NCBI GenBank assembly: GCA_963811635.1
Contig: CAWESB010000019.1
Coordinates: 1 to 64,000, forward strand
Direction of reading: 5' to 3'
Origin: JAIBJN01 sp963811635
GTDB taxonomy: Bacteria > Actinomycetota > Thermoleophilia > Gaiellales > Gaiellaceae
DNA: 64,000 nt
This document shows positions 43,810 to 52,858 of the stretch, in pieces (the first letter of the stretch is position 1; the number at the start of each line of letters is the position of its first letter). Below the pieces are notes generated by a model that saw only the letters and a list, made by a program, of their open reading frames with translations, searched no databases and was not told the origin of the DNA. Both the position numbers and the translations under genes were made by a program.

Positions 43810-44216
43810 GCCTCGTCGCCGATCAGGCGCCGGAGCGCGGGCAACGCTGCCTCGACGGCCGCGAGCTCATCGGGATCCAGGCGCTGCAGCCGGGCTGCCA
43901 GCCAGGCGGTGCGCCGGCTGCGCGCGGAGCGGAGCACACGCGCGCCTTCCTCCGTGAGCGCCAGCTCGACGCGGCGCCGGTCACGCTCCGAGCGACGGCG
44001 GGCCACCAGCCCGGCGGCTTCGAGCCGGTCGACGTACGCGGTCATCGCCGGCGGCGAGACCCCTTCGAGCTCGGCAAGCTCGCGCACGCCGATCCCCGGC
44101 TTCGACCGGATCGCCCAGAGAAGCGCGGCCTGCCCGCCGGTGATGCCGAGCGGCCCGAGCTCCTTCCGCAGACGCCGATTCAGGTGGAGCAGTGTCGGCC
44201 GGAGGTCGTTCGCCAT
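43806..44216 (-). CDS. MarR-family transcriptional regulator
   Basis: 136 aa from ATG 44216 (MANDLRPTL); longer in-frame starts run through the operator and are rejected. The winged helix is clear: ITGGQAALLWAIRSKPGIGV, RELAELEGVSPPAMTAYVDRL and EAAGLVARRRSERDRRRVEL (wing). It is coupled to the downstream MFS gene and probably represses the operon by binding the TTAAC-ATC-GTTAA dyad just before it. Confidence 0.85.
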   Translation of the reverse strand: MANDLRPTLLHLNRRLRKELGPLGITGGQAALLWAIRSKPGIGVRELAELEGVSPPAMTAYVDRLEAAGLVARRRSERDRRRVELALTEEGARVLRSARSRRTAWLAARLQRLDPDELAAVEAALPALRRLIGDEA

Positions 44217-44236
44217 AGTCACGGGATCCGTAATAG

Positions 44237-44249
44237 TTAACATCGTTAA
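44237..44249. promoter_or_regulatory. MarR-type operator
   Basis: TTAAC-ATC-GTTAA is a perfect dyad (with AGTTAAC/GTTAAGT extending it, one mismatch) 21 nt upstream of the marR start, an AT-rich island in GC-rich DNA. Autoregulation is inferred. Confidence 0.55.
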
Positions 44250-44313
44250 GTACTCTACCGACCCGGCCGGCTCCGCCGCATCACCCTTTCGGGCGGCTAC
44301 GGTTGGGCACGTC

Positions 44314-45294
44314 ATGGACTTCGCCCTGCTCGAAACCACCCTCGCCGAGCGCGGCGAGCCCGCCTACCGCGCCGGCCAGGCATGGGAGTGGGCCGCACGC
44401 GGCGCGACCGGGTACGGGGCGATGACCAACCTCCCGGCGGGCCTCCGCGCCGAGCTCGCGTCTGTCGTCCCCTACTCGACCCTGACGCTCGAGGAGGAGG
44501 CCGAGTCGCGCGACGGCACCGTCAAGGCGCTCTTCCGCACGGCGGACGGCCATCCGGTCGAGGCCGTGCTCATGCGCTACCGCGACGGCCGGCGCTCCCT
44601 CTGCCTCTCCTCCCAGTCCGGCTGTCCGCTCACATGCACGTTCTGCGCCACGGGGTCGATGCGCTTCGGGCGGAACCTGACGCCGTGGGAGATCCTCGAC
44701 CAGGCCCTGCACTTCCGCCGTGTCGAGGAGGTCAACCATGCGGTCTTCATGGGCATGGGCGAGCCGATGCTCAACATCGACAACGTCCTCGCCGCAGCCC
44801 GCCGGCTCCCCGACCTCGGCATCACGCCTCGGCGAACGACGATCTCGACCGTCGGGTGGCTCCCGGGCCTGAAGCGGTTCGTCGACGAGGTCGAGGAGCC
44901 GATCCGCCTCGCGCTCTCGCTCCATGCGCCGGACGGCGCGCTCCGCTCGGAGCTCATGCCGGTCAACGACCGGTACCCACTCGAGGACGTCCTCGCCGAG
45001 TGCCGCCGCTACATCGCGCTGCGTGGCCGCAAGGTCTTCGTCGAGTACGTGCTGCTCGCAGGGGTCAACGACACGGTCGGCCAGGCCCGCGCCTTGGCGA
45101 AGCTCCTCGGCCCGAAGGCGTTCAAGGTCAACCTGATCCCGTACAACCCCACCGGTCTCTTCGAAGGCTCTTCCCGCGGCGCGATCACGGCGTTCCGCGA
45201 CGCGCTGGTCGCGGGCGGTGTCCCCGCCACCGTGCGCCTCACGCGCGGCCGGGACATCGAAGCCGCGTGCGGCCAGCTCGCGGCGACGCGCTAG
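44314..45294 (+). CDS. rlmN: 23S rRNA (adenine2503-C2)-methyltransferase
   Basis: 326 aa from ATG 44314. Radical-SAM CxxxCxxC (CPLTCTFC, Cys 104, 108, 111) binds the 4Fe-4S cluster; MGMGEPMLN, STVGWLPGLKRF and LSLHAPDGALRSELMPVN follow the RlmN pattern, and the C-terminal Cys in EAACGQLA is the methyl-carrier. It methylates A2503 of 23S rRNA and A37 of some tRNAs. It is transcribed divergently from the marR operon across a 97-nt gap. Confidence 0.9.
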   Translation: MDFALLETTLAERGEPAYRAGQAWEWAARGATGYGAMTNLPAGLRAELASVVPYSTLTLEEEAESRDGTVKALFRTADGHPVEAVLMRYRDGRRSLCLSSQSGCPLTCTFCATGSMRFGRNLTPWEILDQALHFRRVEEVNHAVFMGMGEPMLNIDNVLAAARRLPDLGITPRRTTISTVGWLPGLKRFVDEVEEPIRLALSLHAPDGALRSELMPVNDRYPLEDVLAECRRYIALRGRKVFVEYVLLAGVNDTVGQARALAKLLGPKAFKVNLIPYNPTGLFEGSSRGAITAFRDALVAGGVPATVRLTRGRDIEAACGQLAATR

Positions 45295-45428
45295 CCCCCG
45301 CGAGTCTCGTCACACCCCGACGCCACTTCCGGCACACCGCATCACACACCCGCGCGCTCATCCTCGTTAGGCTCATAGCGGGTGGTGGCTCGGGGTGGCC
45401 CCTGAGTTACCGGGTACCGCCGCGGAGG

Positions 45429-45983
45429 CTAGAGCTCGCGACCCGTCAACCGCTCCGCCAGCTCCGTGTGCCCACCGTCGCGGGCGAAGTCTGCGGCCGT
45501 CCGCCCGTCCTCCGCCGGAACCGACGCATCTGCACCGTGGGAGAGGAGGAGCTCGGCGAGCGGCTCGTCTCCGTTCTGTGCTGCGGCATGGAGCGCGGTG
45601 AAACCGCCGAGCTGCTGGACGTTGGGATCGGCTCCCCGCTCGAGGAGCAGCGCGGCCGTCTCCTCCTCCCGGGCGGCGACCGCGCTCTGGAGCGGCGTCA
45701 CCTGGAGCTGCTCGTTTCGCGCGACGACGTCGACGAGCGCACCGCGGTCGACGAGCAAGCGCGCCGTCTCGGGCCGACGAAAGAACGCGGCCAGGTGCAA
45801 GGGGGTGAAGCCGTCGTCCGTCCACGAGCTGACCAGGCCGGGGTCGGCGTCCAGCAGCTCGGTCACGCGGTGGCTCCGGCCGATGGCGGCGGCTTCGAAG
45901 ACGTCGAGGTCCGGGTTCGCCGCCAGGAGCTGGTCTACCCGCGCCTCGTCGCCGCGATAGACCGCCTCGAGGATCTCACTCAA
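45429..45983 (-). CDS. ankyrin-repeat protein
   Basis: 184 aa from TTG 45983, whose codon overlaps the cupin stop (TTGAGTGA). Four to five ankyrin repeats are readable: FTPLHLAAFFRRPETARLLV, VTPLQSAVAAREEETAALLL, FTALHAAAQNGDEPLAELLL and GRTAADFARDGGHTELAERL. Cytoplasmic, a probable protein-binding scaffold. It is the last gene of the glycine-cleavage operon. The rare TTG start is supported only by position and overlap. Confidence 0.8.
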   Translation of the reverse strand: MSEILEAVYRGDEARVDQLLAANPDLDVFEAAAIGRSHRVTELLDADPGLVSSWTDDGFTPLHLAAFFRRPETARLLVDRGALVDVVARNEQLQVTPLQSAVAAREEETAALLLERGADPNVQQLGGFTALHAAAQNGDEPLAELLLSHGADASVPAEDGRTAADFARDGGHTELAERLTGREL

Positions 45984-46332
45984 AGAACGTGTCCTCGTCC
46001 GAGTACTGGGGCGCGCAGCAGCAGAGGAAGCGCAGCTCGGCGTCCGCCGCCTTGATCTCGTGCCAGGCGCCCGGCGGGATGAGGATTGCATCGCCGGGCT
46101 CGACATCGCGCTCGTCGCCGTCGACCTCCACCAGGCCCGAACCGCCGAGCACGACGTAGATCTCCTCGGTGCGCGCGTGGTAGTGGCGCCGCGTGCCGGC
46201 CCCGGGCGCCAGCGTAGCCTCAGCCAGGCTCTGCTTGAACGCCCCGCCGGCGCGCGCGTCAAGGAGCACCCGGATGGTCGAGCCGTCGAGCGTCGTGAAC
46301 GACTCCGCCTGCTCCCGGTTCCGAACCTCCAC
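45976..46332 (-). CDS. cupin-domain protein
   Basis: 118 aa from GTG 46332, overlapping the HEAT gene stop by one base (TAGTG). The two cupin motifs are present: G-T-RRHYHARTEEIYVVLGGSG (with two His and a Glu as metal ligands) and PGDAILIPPGAWHEI. Such single-domain cupins bind a metal and a small ligand. The C-terminal CCCAP triple-Cys is unusual. Ligand unknown. Confidence 0.8.
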   Translation of the reverse strand: MEVRNREQAESFTTLDGSTIRVLLDARAGGAFKQSLAEATLAPGAGTRRHYHARTEEIYVVLGGSGLVEVDGDERDVEPGDAILIPPGAWHEIKAADAELRFLCCCAPQYSDEDTFFE

Positions 46333-47072
46333 TAGCCGCCGCTCCCCCGGATGGCGCGCACGGCAGCGTCTGCCGCGGCCCGCTCTTCCGGCGCCTCGGC
46401 AGTCGCGGCCCGCTCCTCGATGACCGCGAGCGCCGACTCGTCGCCGATCTCGCCGAGCGAGGTCATCGCTGCGATGCGGTCGCCCGCATTCCTGGAGTGC
46501 AGCCGCTTGCGAAGATCGGGCACGGCCTTCCTCGCGGCCTCGGGACCGATGCGCACCAGGCCGGCGACAGCCGCCTCTCGGACCGCCCGGTCGCGGTCGC
46601 GCGTCATCGAGAGCACGAGCCGAGTGCCGCCGTCGTCGAGGATCTCCGCGGCCGCACCAGGCACCCACGCGCGCACGACGGGGTTCCTGTGACGCGAGAG
46701 CGCGTCGAGCGCGAGTGCCGCCTTGCCCCGGTCTCGGCGCAGGAGCTCCGTCTCACGCTCGAGCGCGTGCTCTCCTTGCGGGCCCGCCTCGATCGCATCG
46801 GCGATCGGATCCGACCGGTCTGGCTGGAGCAGCCCTTCGAACTTCGCGAGTGTCCGCCGCGTCCATCCCTTCGCCGCCGCGCGGGCTCGCAGGGCGTCCT
46901 GGAAGTCCTCCTCGTCGGCGGCACGCTCGAGCAGCACCTCCTGGAGCACGGGCAGGTCGTCGGGCCCGATCTCCTCGGCCAGGCGGGAGACCGCCGCGAC
47001 AAACTCGTCGCCCTGATGCGCCGCCGCAAGCGAATCCACGCGGGCGCCCATCTCGTCCTTGGTCGCGCTCAC
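46332..47072 (-). CDS. HEAT-repeat protein
   Basis: 246 aa, all-helical. The second half shows HEAT-like repeats: HRNPVVRAWVPGAAAEILDD, RDRAVREAAVAGLVRIGPEA, RNAGDRIAAMTSLGEIGDES and a final EERAAADAAVRAIRG. The N-terminal 110 residues are helical and charged. Its start overlaps the gcvPB stop by 4 nt. Probably a protein-binding scaffold; partner unknown. Confidence 0.75.
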   Translation of the reverse strand: MSATKDEMGARVDSLAAAHQGDEFVAAVSRLAEEIGPDDLPVLQEVLLERAADEEDFQDALRARAAAKGWTRRTLAKFEGLLQPDRSDPIADAIEAGPQGEHALERETELLRRDRGKAALALDALSRHRNPVVRAWVPGAAAEILDDGGTRLVLSMTRDRDRAVREAAVAGLVRIGPEAARKAVPDLRKRLHSRNAGDRIAAMTSLGEIGDESALAVIEERAATAEAPEERAAADAAVRAIRGSGG

Positions 47073-48568
47073 GCGCCCGTCTGCGCCTCGAGTGCCTTCC
47101 CCTCGCCCGACTGGGGCGCGAGGTCGGGGTGCTCGTCGAACCCGTACTTGACGACCGCGCGCTTCGCTGCCTTCACCTCGTCCAGTCGCCGGACGGGCCG
47201 GCGATGCGGCGCGTCCTTCAGGGCTCGCGGATCGCTCGCCGCCTCAGCGGCGATCGCCCGCATCGCGTCGACGAACTCGTCGAGCGTCTCCTTCGCCTCG
47301 GTCTCGGTCGGCTCGATCATGAGCGCCTCTGGAACGACGAGCGGGAAGTAGATCGTCGGAGGGTGGAAGCCGTGATCCATCAGGCGCTTCGCGACGTCGA
47401 GGGCTGTGATCCCGTGGTCGCGCTTGAGGTTCCGCGCCGAGAGGACGAACTCGTGCATGCAGAGCCGGTCGAAGGGCAGGTCGTAGACGTCCCGCAGACG
47501 CGCCAGGAGATAGTTCGCGTTGAGCACGGCCGCCTCGGACATCTCGCGCAGCCCAGGCCCGTAGGCTCGGATGAACGCGTACGAACGGACGAAGACGCCG
47601 AAGGGCCCGCAGAAGCCGCGCACCTTGCCGATGGTCTTGGGGCGGTCGTAGTCGAGCCGGAAGACTTCGTCCTCGCGCACGACGGCCGGCACCGGCAGGA
47701 ACGGCTCGAGGATGTCGCGGACCGCGATCGGCCCTCCCCCGGGCCCGCCTCCACCATGCGGCTGCGAGAACGTCTTGTGCAGGTTGATGTGGACGATGTC
47801 GAAGCCCATGTCCCCGGGCCGCGAGATCCCGCAGACGGCGTTCAGGTTGGCGCCGTCGTAGTAGAGGAGCGCGCCCGCGCCGTGGAAGATCTCGGAGACT
47901 TCCTCGATGTGCTCGTCGAAGAGGCCGAGCGTCGACGGGTTGGTGAGCATCAGGCCCGCCGTTCGCTCGTCGACCTTCGCGCGCAGGTCGGCCAAGTCCA
48001 GGTTGCCCCGTTCGTCGGTCTCGACCTTCTGCAGCTCGAAGCCGGCCATGGCGACGCTCGCCGGGTTCGTCCCATGCGCGGTGTCGGCCGTGATCACCAC
48101 GCGGCGCTGCTCGGCCTCGCCCCGGTCAGCGAAGTACGCGCGCATGAGCATGAGGCCGGTCAGCTCCCCTTGCGAGCCGGCCGCAGGCTGGAGCGAGACC
48201 GCGTGCAGCCCGCAGACCTCGGCGAGGATCTCCTGGAGCCGCCACATGAGCTCGAGGGCGCCCTGCGAGGCCTCCTCCTCCTGGTACGGATGGAGGTCCC
48301 GGAACCCGGGCAGGTTGACCACGCGCTCGTTCACGCGCGGGTTGTGCTTCATCGTGCACGAGCCGAGTGGGTAGAAGCCGGTGTCGACTCCGAAGTTGCG
48401 GTCGGCGAGAGCCGTGAAGTGGCGCACGAGCTCGGGCTCCGAGATCTCGGGGAGCCGCGGGGCCTTCCGGCGTGCGAGCTCCTCCGGCACCTCCGCCTTC
48501 GGGAGCTCGTAGCGCGGGAGCGACCCGGCTCGACGACCCGGCTTGGACTTCTCGAAGATCAGCTTCAT
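47069..48568 (-). CDS. gcvPB: glycine dehydrogenase (decarboxylating) subunit 2
   Basis: 499 aa from ATG 48568. Half of the two-gene P-protein. The PLP Lys lies in HINLHKTFSQPHGGGGPG; FYPLGSCTMKHNPR, TADTAHGTNPASVAMAGF and VRSYAFIRAYGPGL are family signatures. With GcvPA it decarboxylates glycine and transfers the aminomethyl group to the lipoyl arm of GcvH. It overlaps gcvPA and the HEAT gene by 4 nt each. Confidence 0.95.
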   Translation of the reverse strand: MKLIFEKSKPGRRAGSLPRYELPKAEVPEELARRKAPRLPEISEPELVRHFTALADRNFGVDTGFYPLGSCTMKHNPRVNERVVNLPGFRDLHPYQEEEASQGALELMWRLQEILAEVCGLHAVSLQPAAGSQGELTGLMLMRAYFADRGEAEQRRVVITADTAHGTNPASVAMAGFELQKVETDERGNLDLADLRAKVDERTAGLMLTNPSTLGLFDEHIEEVSEIFHGAGALLYYDGANLNAVCGISRPGDMGFDIVHINLHKTFSQPHGGGGPGGGPIAVRDILEPFLPVPAVVREDEVFRLDYDRPKTIGKVRGFCGPFGVFVRSYAFIRAYGPGLREMSEAAVLNANYLLARLRDVYDLPFDRLCMHEFVLSARNLKRDHGITALDVAKRLMDHGFHPPTIYFPLVVPEALMIEPTETEAKETLDEFVDAMRAIAAEAASDPRALKDAPHRRPVRRLDEVKAAKRAVVKYGFDEHPDLAPQSGEGKALEAQTGA

Positions 48569-49896
48569 GCCGCGACCTCGCCGAGCACCTCTGCCAGGCG
48601 GTCGATGTCGGCCGGCGTCCGCAGCTCCGTGACGGCGACGAGCAGGGCGTCGTCGAGGCCCGGATAGTCGCGCCCGAGCGCGTAGCCCGGATGCACCCCG
48701 CGGGCGCGCGCAGCGCGCACGACGTCCTTGCCACTCCGGCCGACCTGAACGGCAAACTCCTTGAACGTTGTCTGATCCGGAAACACCAGCGGGAGCCCCA
48801 GCCGCTCCTTCGCGTACTGGCCAAGACTCATGCAGGTCTCCCCCAGCTCGCGCAACCCCTGCGGGCCCAGCCACGAGAGGTGGACGAGCCCGGCGAGCGC
48901 CAGGAGCGTTTGGTTCGTGGTGATGTTCGACGTCGCCTTCTCCCGCCGGATGTGCTGCTCGCGGGTCTGCAGGGTCAGGACATAGCCCCGCTCCCCGCTG
49001 AGATCGGTCGTCTCGCCGACGATCCGTCCCGGCATCCGTCGGATGAACTCGGAGCGAGCGGCGATGAAGCCGTAGTGCGGGCCACCGTATGCCTGGTAGT
49101 TCCCGGCGCCCTGGCCTTCCCCGATCGCCAGCGCGGCGCCGTAGGCACCGGGTGCCTCGAGAACTCCGAGCGAGACGGGATCGACGTGCGCGACCGGCAA
49201 GGCGCCGGCCTCGGCAGCGGCTGCCGACAGCTCGGGGGCGGGCTCGAGGCAGCCGAAGAAGTTCGGCTGCTGGAAGATCACGCACGCGGCGTCGGTGGAG
49301 GCCTCGCGGAGCTCGTCAGGGTCGGTGACTCCGCCGTGGTGGCGGACCTCGACGATCTCGAGGCCGAACCCGGGCGCGTACGTCTTCACGACCTGCCGCA
49401 CCTGCGGGCTCAGTGTCTCGCAGAGGACGACCTTGTCGCGGCCGGTCACGTGCTTCGCGACGAAGCAGGCATCGGCGGCGACGGTTGTCCCGTCGTAGCC
49501 GGACGCGTTCGAAACGTCCATGCCGGTCAGCTCGCAGATAACCGTCTGGTACTCGAAGATCGCCTGCAGCACCCCCTGGCTCATCTCCGGCTGGTAGGGG
49601 GTGTACGCGGTCAGGAACTCGCCGCGGGAGAGCACCGCGTCGACCACCGCAGGGACGTAGTGGTCGTAGATCCCGGCGCCGAGGAACGAGAGCTCCTTTC
49701 CGGTGTCCACATTGCGCTCGGCGAGCTCGGCCAGGTGCGCGACGAGCTCTGGCTCCGAGAGCGCAGGCTCGAGCGCGAGCTCGCGGCGAAACCGGACGCC
49801 CTCGGGAATGTCCCCGAAGAGCTCGTCGACCGACGAGACGTCGATCGCTGCCAGCATCGCGTCCCGGTCGGATTCGGTGAGTGAGAGGTGACTCAC
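48565..49896 (-). CDS. gcvPA: glycine dehydrogenase (decarboxylating) subunit 1
   Basis: 443 aa from GTG 49896, overlapping the gcvH stop (GTGA). The fold-type-I but Lys-less half: SFLGAGIYDHYVPAVVD, YTPYQPEMSQGVLQAIFEYQ, SNASGYDGTTVAADA and TLQTREQHIRREKATSNIT. It forms the P-protein with GcvPB. The length is standard for the split type found in many Gram-positives and Thermus. Confidence 0.95.
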   Translation of the reverse strand: MSHLSLTESDRDAMLAAIDVSSVDELFGDIPEGVRFRRELALEPALSEPELVAHLAELAERNVDTGKELSFLGAGIYDHYVPAVVDAVLSRGEFLTAYTPYQPEMSQGVLQAIFEYQTVICELTGMDVSNASGYDGTTVAADACFVAKHVTGRDKVVLCETLSPQVRQVVKTYAPGFGLEIVEVRHHGGVTDPDELREASTDAACVIFQQPNFFGCLEPAPELSAAAAEAGALPVAHVDPVSLGVLEAPGAYGAALAIGEGQGAGNYQAYGGPHYGFIAARSEFIRRMPGRIVGETTDLSGERGYVLTLQTREQHIRREKATSNITTNQTLLALAGLVHLSWLGPQGLRELGETCMSLGQYAKERLGLPLVFPDQTTFKEFAVQVGRSGKDVVRAARARGVHPGYALGRDYPGLDDALLVAVTELRTPADIDRLAEVLGEVAA

Positions 49897-50285
49897 TGCT
49901 CGGCGACGAGCTTGCGGTAGGCGTCGGGATCCAGGAGAGCTTCGGTCTCGGCAGCCTCGGAGAGCCGGATCCTGATGAGCCAACCCTCGCCGTAGGGATC
50001 CTCGTTGATCGTCTCGGGCTCTTCGACGACCTTGGCGTTGACCTCGAGCACCTCGCCGGAGAGCGGCGCCACGACCTCGCTGACCGCCTTGACGGACTCC
50101 ACCTCGCCGTAGCTCTCGTCCTTGGCGATCGACGAGCCCGCCTCCGGCGGCTCGTAGTGGACGATCTCGCCCAGCGCGTCCTGGGCGTACCACGTGATCC
50201 CGAGCGTGGCGACGTCGCCGTCGATCCGTGCCCAGTCGTGCTCTTCGTGATAGCGAAGATCGTCGGGGTAGCTCTCCTCGGCCAC
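49893..50285 (-). CDS. gcvH: glycine cleavage system H protein
   Basis: 130 aa from GTG 50285. The lipoyl-attachment motif GEVESVKAVSEV has Lys66; GEIVHYEPPEAG and PYGEGWLIRI are also typical. It shuttles the aminomethyl group from the P-protein to GcvT. The start overlaps the gcvT stop by 1 nt (TAGTG). Confidence 0.95.
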   Translation of the reverse strand: MAEESYPDDLRYHEEHDWARIDGDVATLGITWYAQDALGEIVHYEPPEAGSSIAKDESYGEVESVKAVSEVVAPLSGEVLEVNAKVVEEPETINEDPYGEGWLIRIRLSEAAETEALLDPDAYRKLVAEQ

Positions 50286-51316
50286 TAAGGCTCCTCTCGC
50301 TTGTAGAACGGCTTGCGGACGATATGCGCCCGGCGCGGACGCCCGCGCAGGTCGATGGTGATCTCGGTGCCTGGCTCGGCGAGCCCGGCGGGCACGTAGG
50401 CGAGCCCGATGCCGACGTCCAGCATCGGCGAGAGCGTCCCGGACGTGACCTCGCCCCCCTCGGCGACGGCCATGCCGGAGCGCGGGATCCCGGCGTCGTC
50501 CATCACGAAGGCGACGAGCTTTTCCCGCGGCCCCTCCGCGTTCTGGCGGCGAAGCACGTCGACGCCCGTGAAGTCCTTGTCGAGCGCGCACGCCCAGCCG
50601 AGGCCGGCCTCGATCGGCGTGCGCTCGGGGTTGATGTCGTTCCCGTGGAGCGGATAGCAGACCTCGAGCCGCAGCGTGTCACGCGCGCCGAGCCCGCACG
50701 GCTGGATCCCGCGCTCGAGGATCGCGTCCCAGAGGGCGACCGCATGGTCGGTCGCACACCCCAGCTCGCAGCCTCGCTCGCCCGTGTACCCGGTGCCCGC
50801 CACCAGACACTGCACACCCAGGACGTCCATTCCTTCGCGGAACGTGAACGGCGCGATCTCGACCCCCAGGCGCTCGAGCGCCTCGGGCCCCTGCACGGCG
50901 AGGTAGGCCCACTCGCCCGAGACGTCGTCGGTCTCGGCGAGCGCGGCGTGATCGGCCTCGACGTTCGAGGCGTTGACGACGAGCAGGTAGTCGTCGGCCC
51001 CGCGGCGATATGCGATCAAGTCGTCGACGATCCCACCGCGCTCGTTGGTGAGGAGCGTGTACTGCGCGTGGCCGTCGTCGGCCCGGTCGAGGTCGTTCGA
51101 GAGTCGCGCCTGCAGGTACTCGCGCGCGCCGTCGCCGGCGATGCGGAGCTCGCCCATGTGCGAGACGTCGAACACGCCGGCCTTCGTCCGCACCGCCCGG
51201 TGCTCCTCGCCGATGCTCGAGTACTGCACCGGCATCTCCCACCCGGCGAAGGGGACAAGGCGCGCGCCGAGAGCGGCATGTCGCTCGTACAGTGGCGTGC
51301 GCCGGAGCGTCTGCAC
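50285..51316 (-). CDS. gcvT: aminomethyltransferase (glycine cleavage T protein)
   Basis: 343 aa. GAREYLQARLSNDL, the VFDVSHMGEL folate-site strand, GTGYTGERGCELGC and LGARDTLRLEVCYPLHGNDI are T-protein signatures. It transfers methylene to tetrahydrofolate and releases ammonia. It is the first gene of the operon. About 125 nt separate it from the tryptophanase gene; I found no glycine riboswitch there. Confidence 0.95.
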   Translation of the reverse strand: MQTLRRTPLYERHAALGARLVPFAGWEMPVQYSSIGEEHRAVRTKAGVFDVSHMGELRIAGDGAREYLQARLSNDLDRADDGHAQYTLLTNERGGIVDDLIAYRRGADDYLLVVNASNVEADHAALAETDDVSGEWAYLAVQGPEALERLGVEIAPFTFREGMDVLGVQCLVAGTGYTGERGCELGCATDHAVALWDAILERGIQPCGLGARDTLRLEVCYPLHGNDINPERTPIEAGLGWACALDKDFTGVDVLRRQNAEGPREKLVAFVMDDAGIPRSGMAVAEGGEVTSGTLSPMLDVGIGLAYVPAGLAEPGTEITIDLRGRPRRAHIVRKPFYKREEP

Positions 51317-51362
51317 CGGGCGGAAATCCTATCCGCAGCGGGCCGTGTCCACACGCCCCTCC

Positions 51363-51379
51363 GGGGGCACGAGGCCCCC
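51363..51379 (-). terminator. small GC hairpin after tryptophanase
   Basis: GGGGGC and GCCCCC pair around a 5-nt loop, about 65 nt beyond the tryptophanase stop on the minus strand. No U-tract, so it is weak evidence only. Confidence 0.3.
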
Positions 51380-51443
51380 TGATTCGACGCTATCGCGGCG
51401 GGACGCTCCCGTGGCGCGCAGCTTCGTGCCGAAAGCGCGCGGC

Positions 51444-52817
51444 TCAGGCGTGCTCGAAGCGCGCCGTGAAGTGCCTCAGCACCGGCGCCTCGTACGTGAT
51501 CCGCAGGCCGCGGACGGCCTCGGCGGCCTCCAGCACCTCGGCGGCGGCATCGGCCGCGTGCTCGAGCTGGCGTGCGGTGTAGACGCGCCGCGGCACCGCC
51601 AGCCGCACAAGCTCGAAGGACGGGTGACGGTTCTCGCCGGTGCCCGGATCGCGGCCCGCCATCAGCGAGCCGATCTCGACGCCGCGCACGCCGCCCGCGA
51701 GGTAGAGCGCACACGCGAGCGCCTGCGCCGGGAACTCGTCGAGCGAGACGTGCGGGAGCATCGCGCCCGCGTCCAGGTACACGGCGTGCCCGCCGAAGGG
51801 CCGGAGCACCGAGGCGCCGGCCTCCGTCAGCGTTGCGCCGAGGTACGCCACCTGCTCGATTCGATACCGGAGGTAGTCCTCGTCGAGCACCTCGTGGAGC
51901 CCGACCGCGATCGCCTCCAGGTCGCGGCCGGCGAGACCGCCATATGTGTGGAAGCCCTCGAAGACGATCCCGCGGGCCTGGAGGCGGCGGAAGAACTCCT
52001 CGTCCTCGCGGATCGCGACGAAGCCGCCGATGTTGGCGATCGCGTCCTTCTTCGCGCTCATCATCACCGCATCCGCCTCCGCGAGCTGCTGCCGCGCGAT
52101 CTCCGCAAGCGGCACCTCGGCGAACCCGTCCTCGCGTTCGCGGATGAACCACGCGTTCTCGGCGAAGCGCGCGATGTCGAGGACGAATTTCTTCCCGCGG
52201 GCGTGCGCCAGCTTGCCGACGGCGCGGATGTTCTCCATCGACACCGGCTGGCCGCCGCCGGCGTTGTTCGTGATCGTGAGCATGACGATGGAGACGCGCT
52301 CCCCGTCCGGACCGTCGAGCAGCTCGGCCAGGCGGCCGACGTCCATGTTCCCCTTGAAGGGCAGGTCGGAGACCGGGTCGAGCGCCTCGACGACCGGCAG
52401 GTCCAGCGCGATCCCGTCGCGCACCTCGATGTGCGCCCGCGTCGTGTCGAAGTGGGCGTTGGAAGGGACGATCTCCTCCGGATCGATGATCGCGCCGAAG
52501 AAGAGACTCTCCGCGCCTCGGCCCTGATGGGCCGGGAGGACGAACGGGAACCCGAGCACGTCGCCCACAGCGTCGCGGAAGCGGTCGAAGCTCCGCGAGC
52601 CGGCATAGGACTCGTCGCCCTGCATGAGCGCGGCCCACTGGCCCTGGCTCATGGCCCCGGTGCCGGAGTCGGTGAGAAGGTCGAGCTCGACGTCCTCGGC
52701 CGAGAGGAGGAAGAGGTTCAGCCCGGCCGCCGCAAGCGCGTGCTCACGCTCGGCGCGCGTGGTCGAGCGGATGGGCTCGACCATCTTGATGCGAAAGGGC
52801 TCACGGGGGGCGCGCAT
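51444..52817 (-). CDS. tnaA: tryptophanase (beta-eliminating lyase)
   Basis: 457 aa. The PLP Lys is the second Lys of MSAKKDAIANIGGF (about residue 257). Length and Lys position match tyrosine phenol-lyase as well, but the residues that separate the two enzymes favour tryptophanase: Asp in FDTTRAH (E. coli TnaA Asp137; Thr124 in tyrosine phenol-lyase) and His in VLRHFTARF (TnaA His463; Phe448 in the lyase). It would split tryptophan to indole, pyruvate and ammonia. It is 41 nt downstream of ftsZ on the same strand and may be read from the division operon. Confidence 0.85.
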   Translation of the reverse strand: MRAPREPFRIKMVEPIRSTTRAEREHALAAAGLNLFLLSAEDVELDLLTDSGTGAMSQGQWAALMQGDESYAGSRSFDRFRDAVGDVLGFPFVLPAHQGRGAESLFFGAIIDPEEIVPSNAHFDTTRAHIEVRDGIALDLPVVEALDPVSDLPFKGNMDVGRLAELLDGPDGERVSIVMLTITNNAGGGQPVSMENIRAVGKLAHARGKKFVLDIARFAENAWFIREREDGFAEVPLAEIARQQLAEADAVMMSAKKDAIANIGGFVAIREDEEFFRRLQARGIVFEGFHTYGGLAGRDLEAIAVGLHEVLDEDYLRYRIEQVAYLGATLTEAGASVLRPFGGHAVYLDAGAMLPHVSLDEFPAQALACALYLAGGVRGVEIGSLMAGRDPGTGENRHPSFELVRLAVPRRVYTARQLEHAADAAAEVLEAAEAVRGLRITYEAPVLRHFTARFEHA

Positions 52818-52858
52818 GGCCCCCGCTTTCTACACGTCGGCGGATCTCGGTGACGCCG

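Noticed and set aside
51317..51443. Glycine riboswitch before gcvT
   Set aside because: The leader is short and lacks the conserved glycine aptamer core; only a small GC hairpin belonging to the upstream gene is visible.
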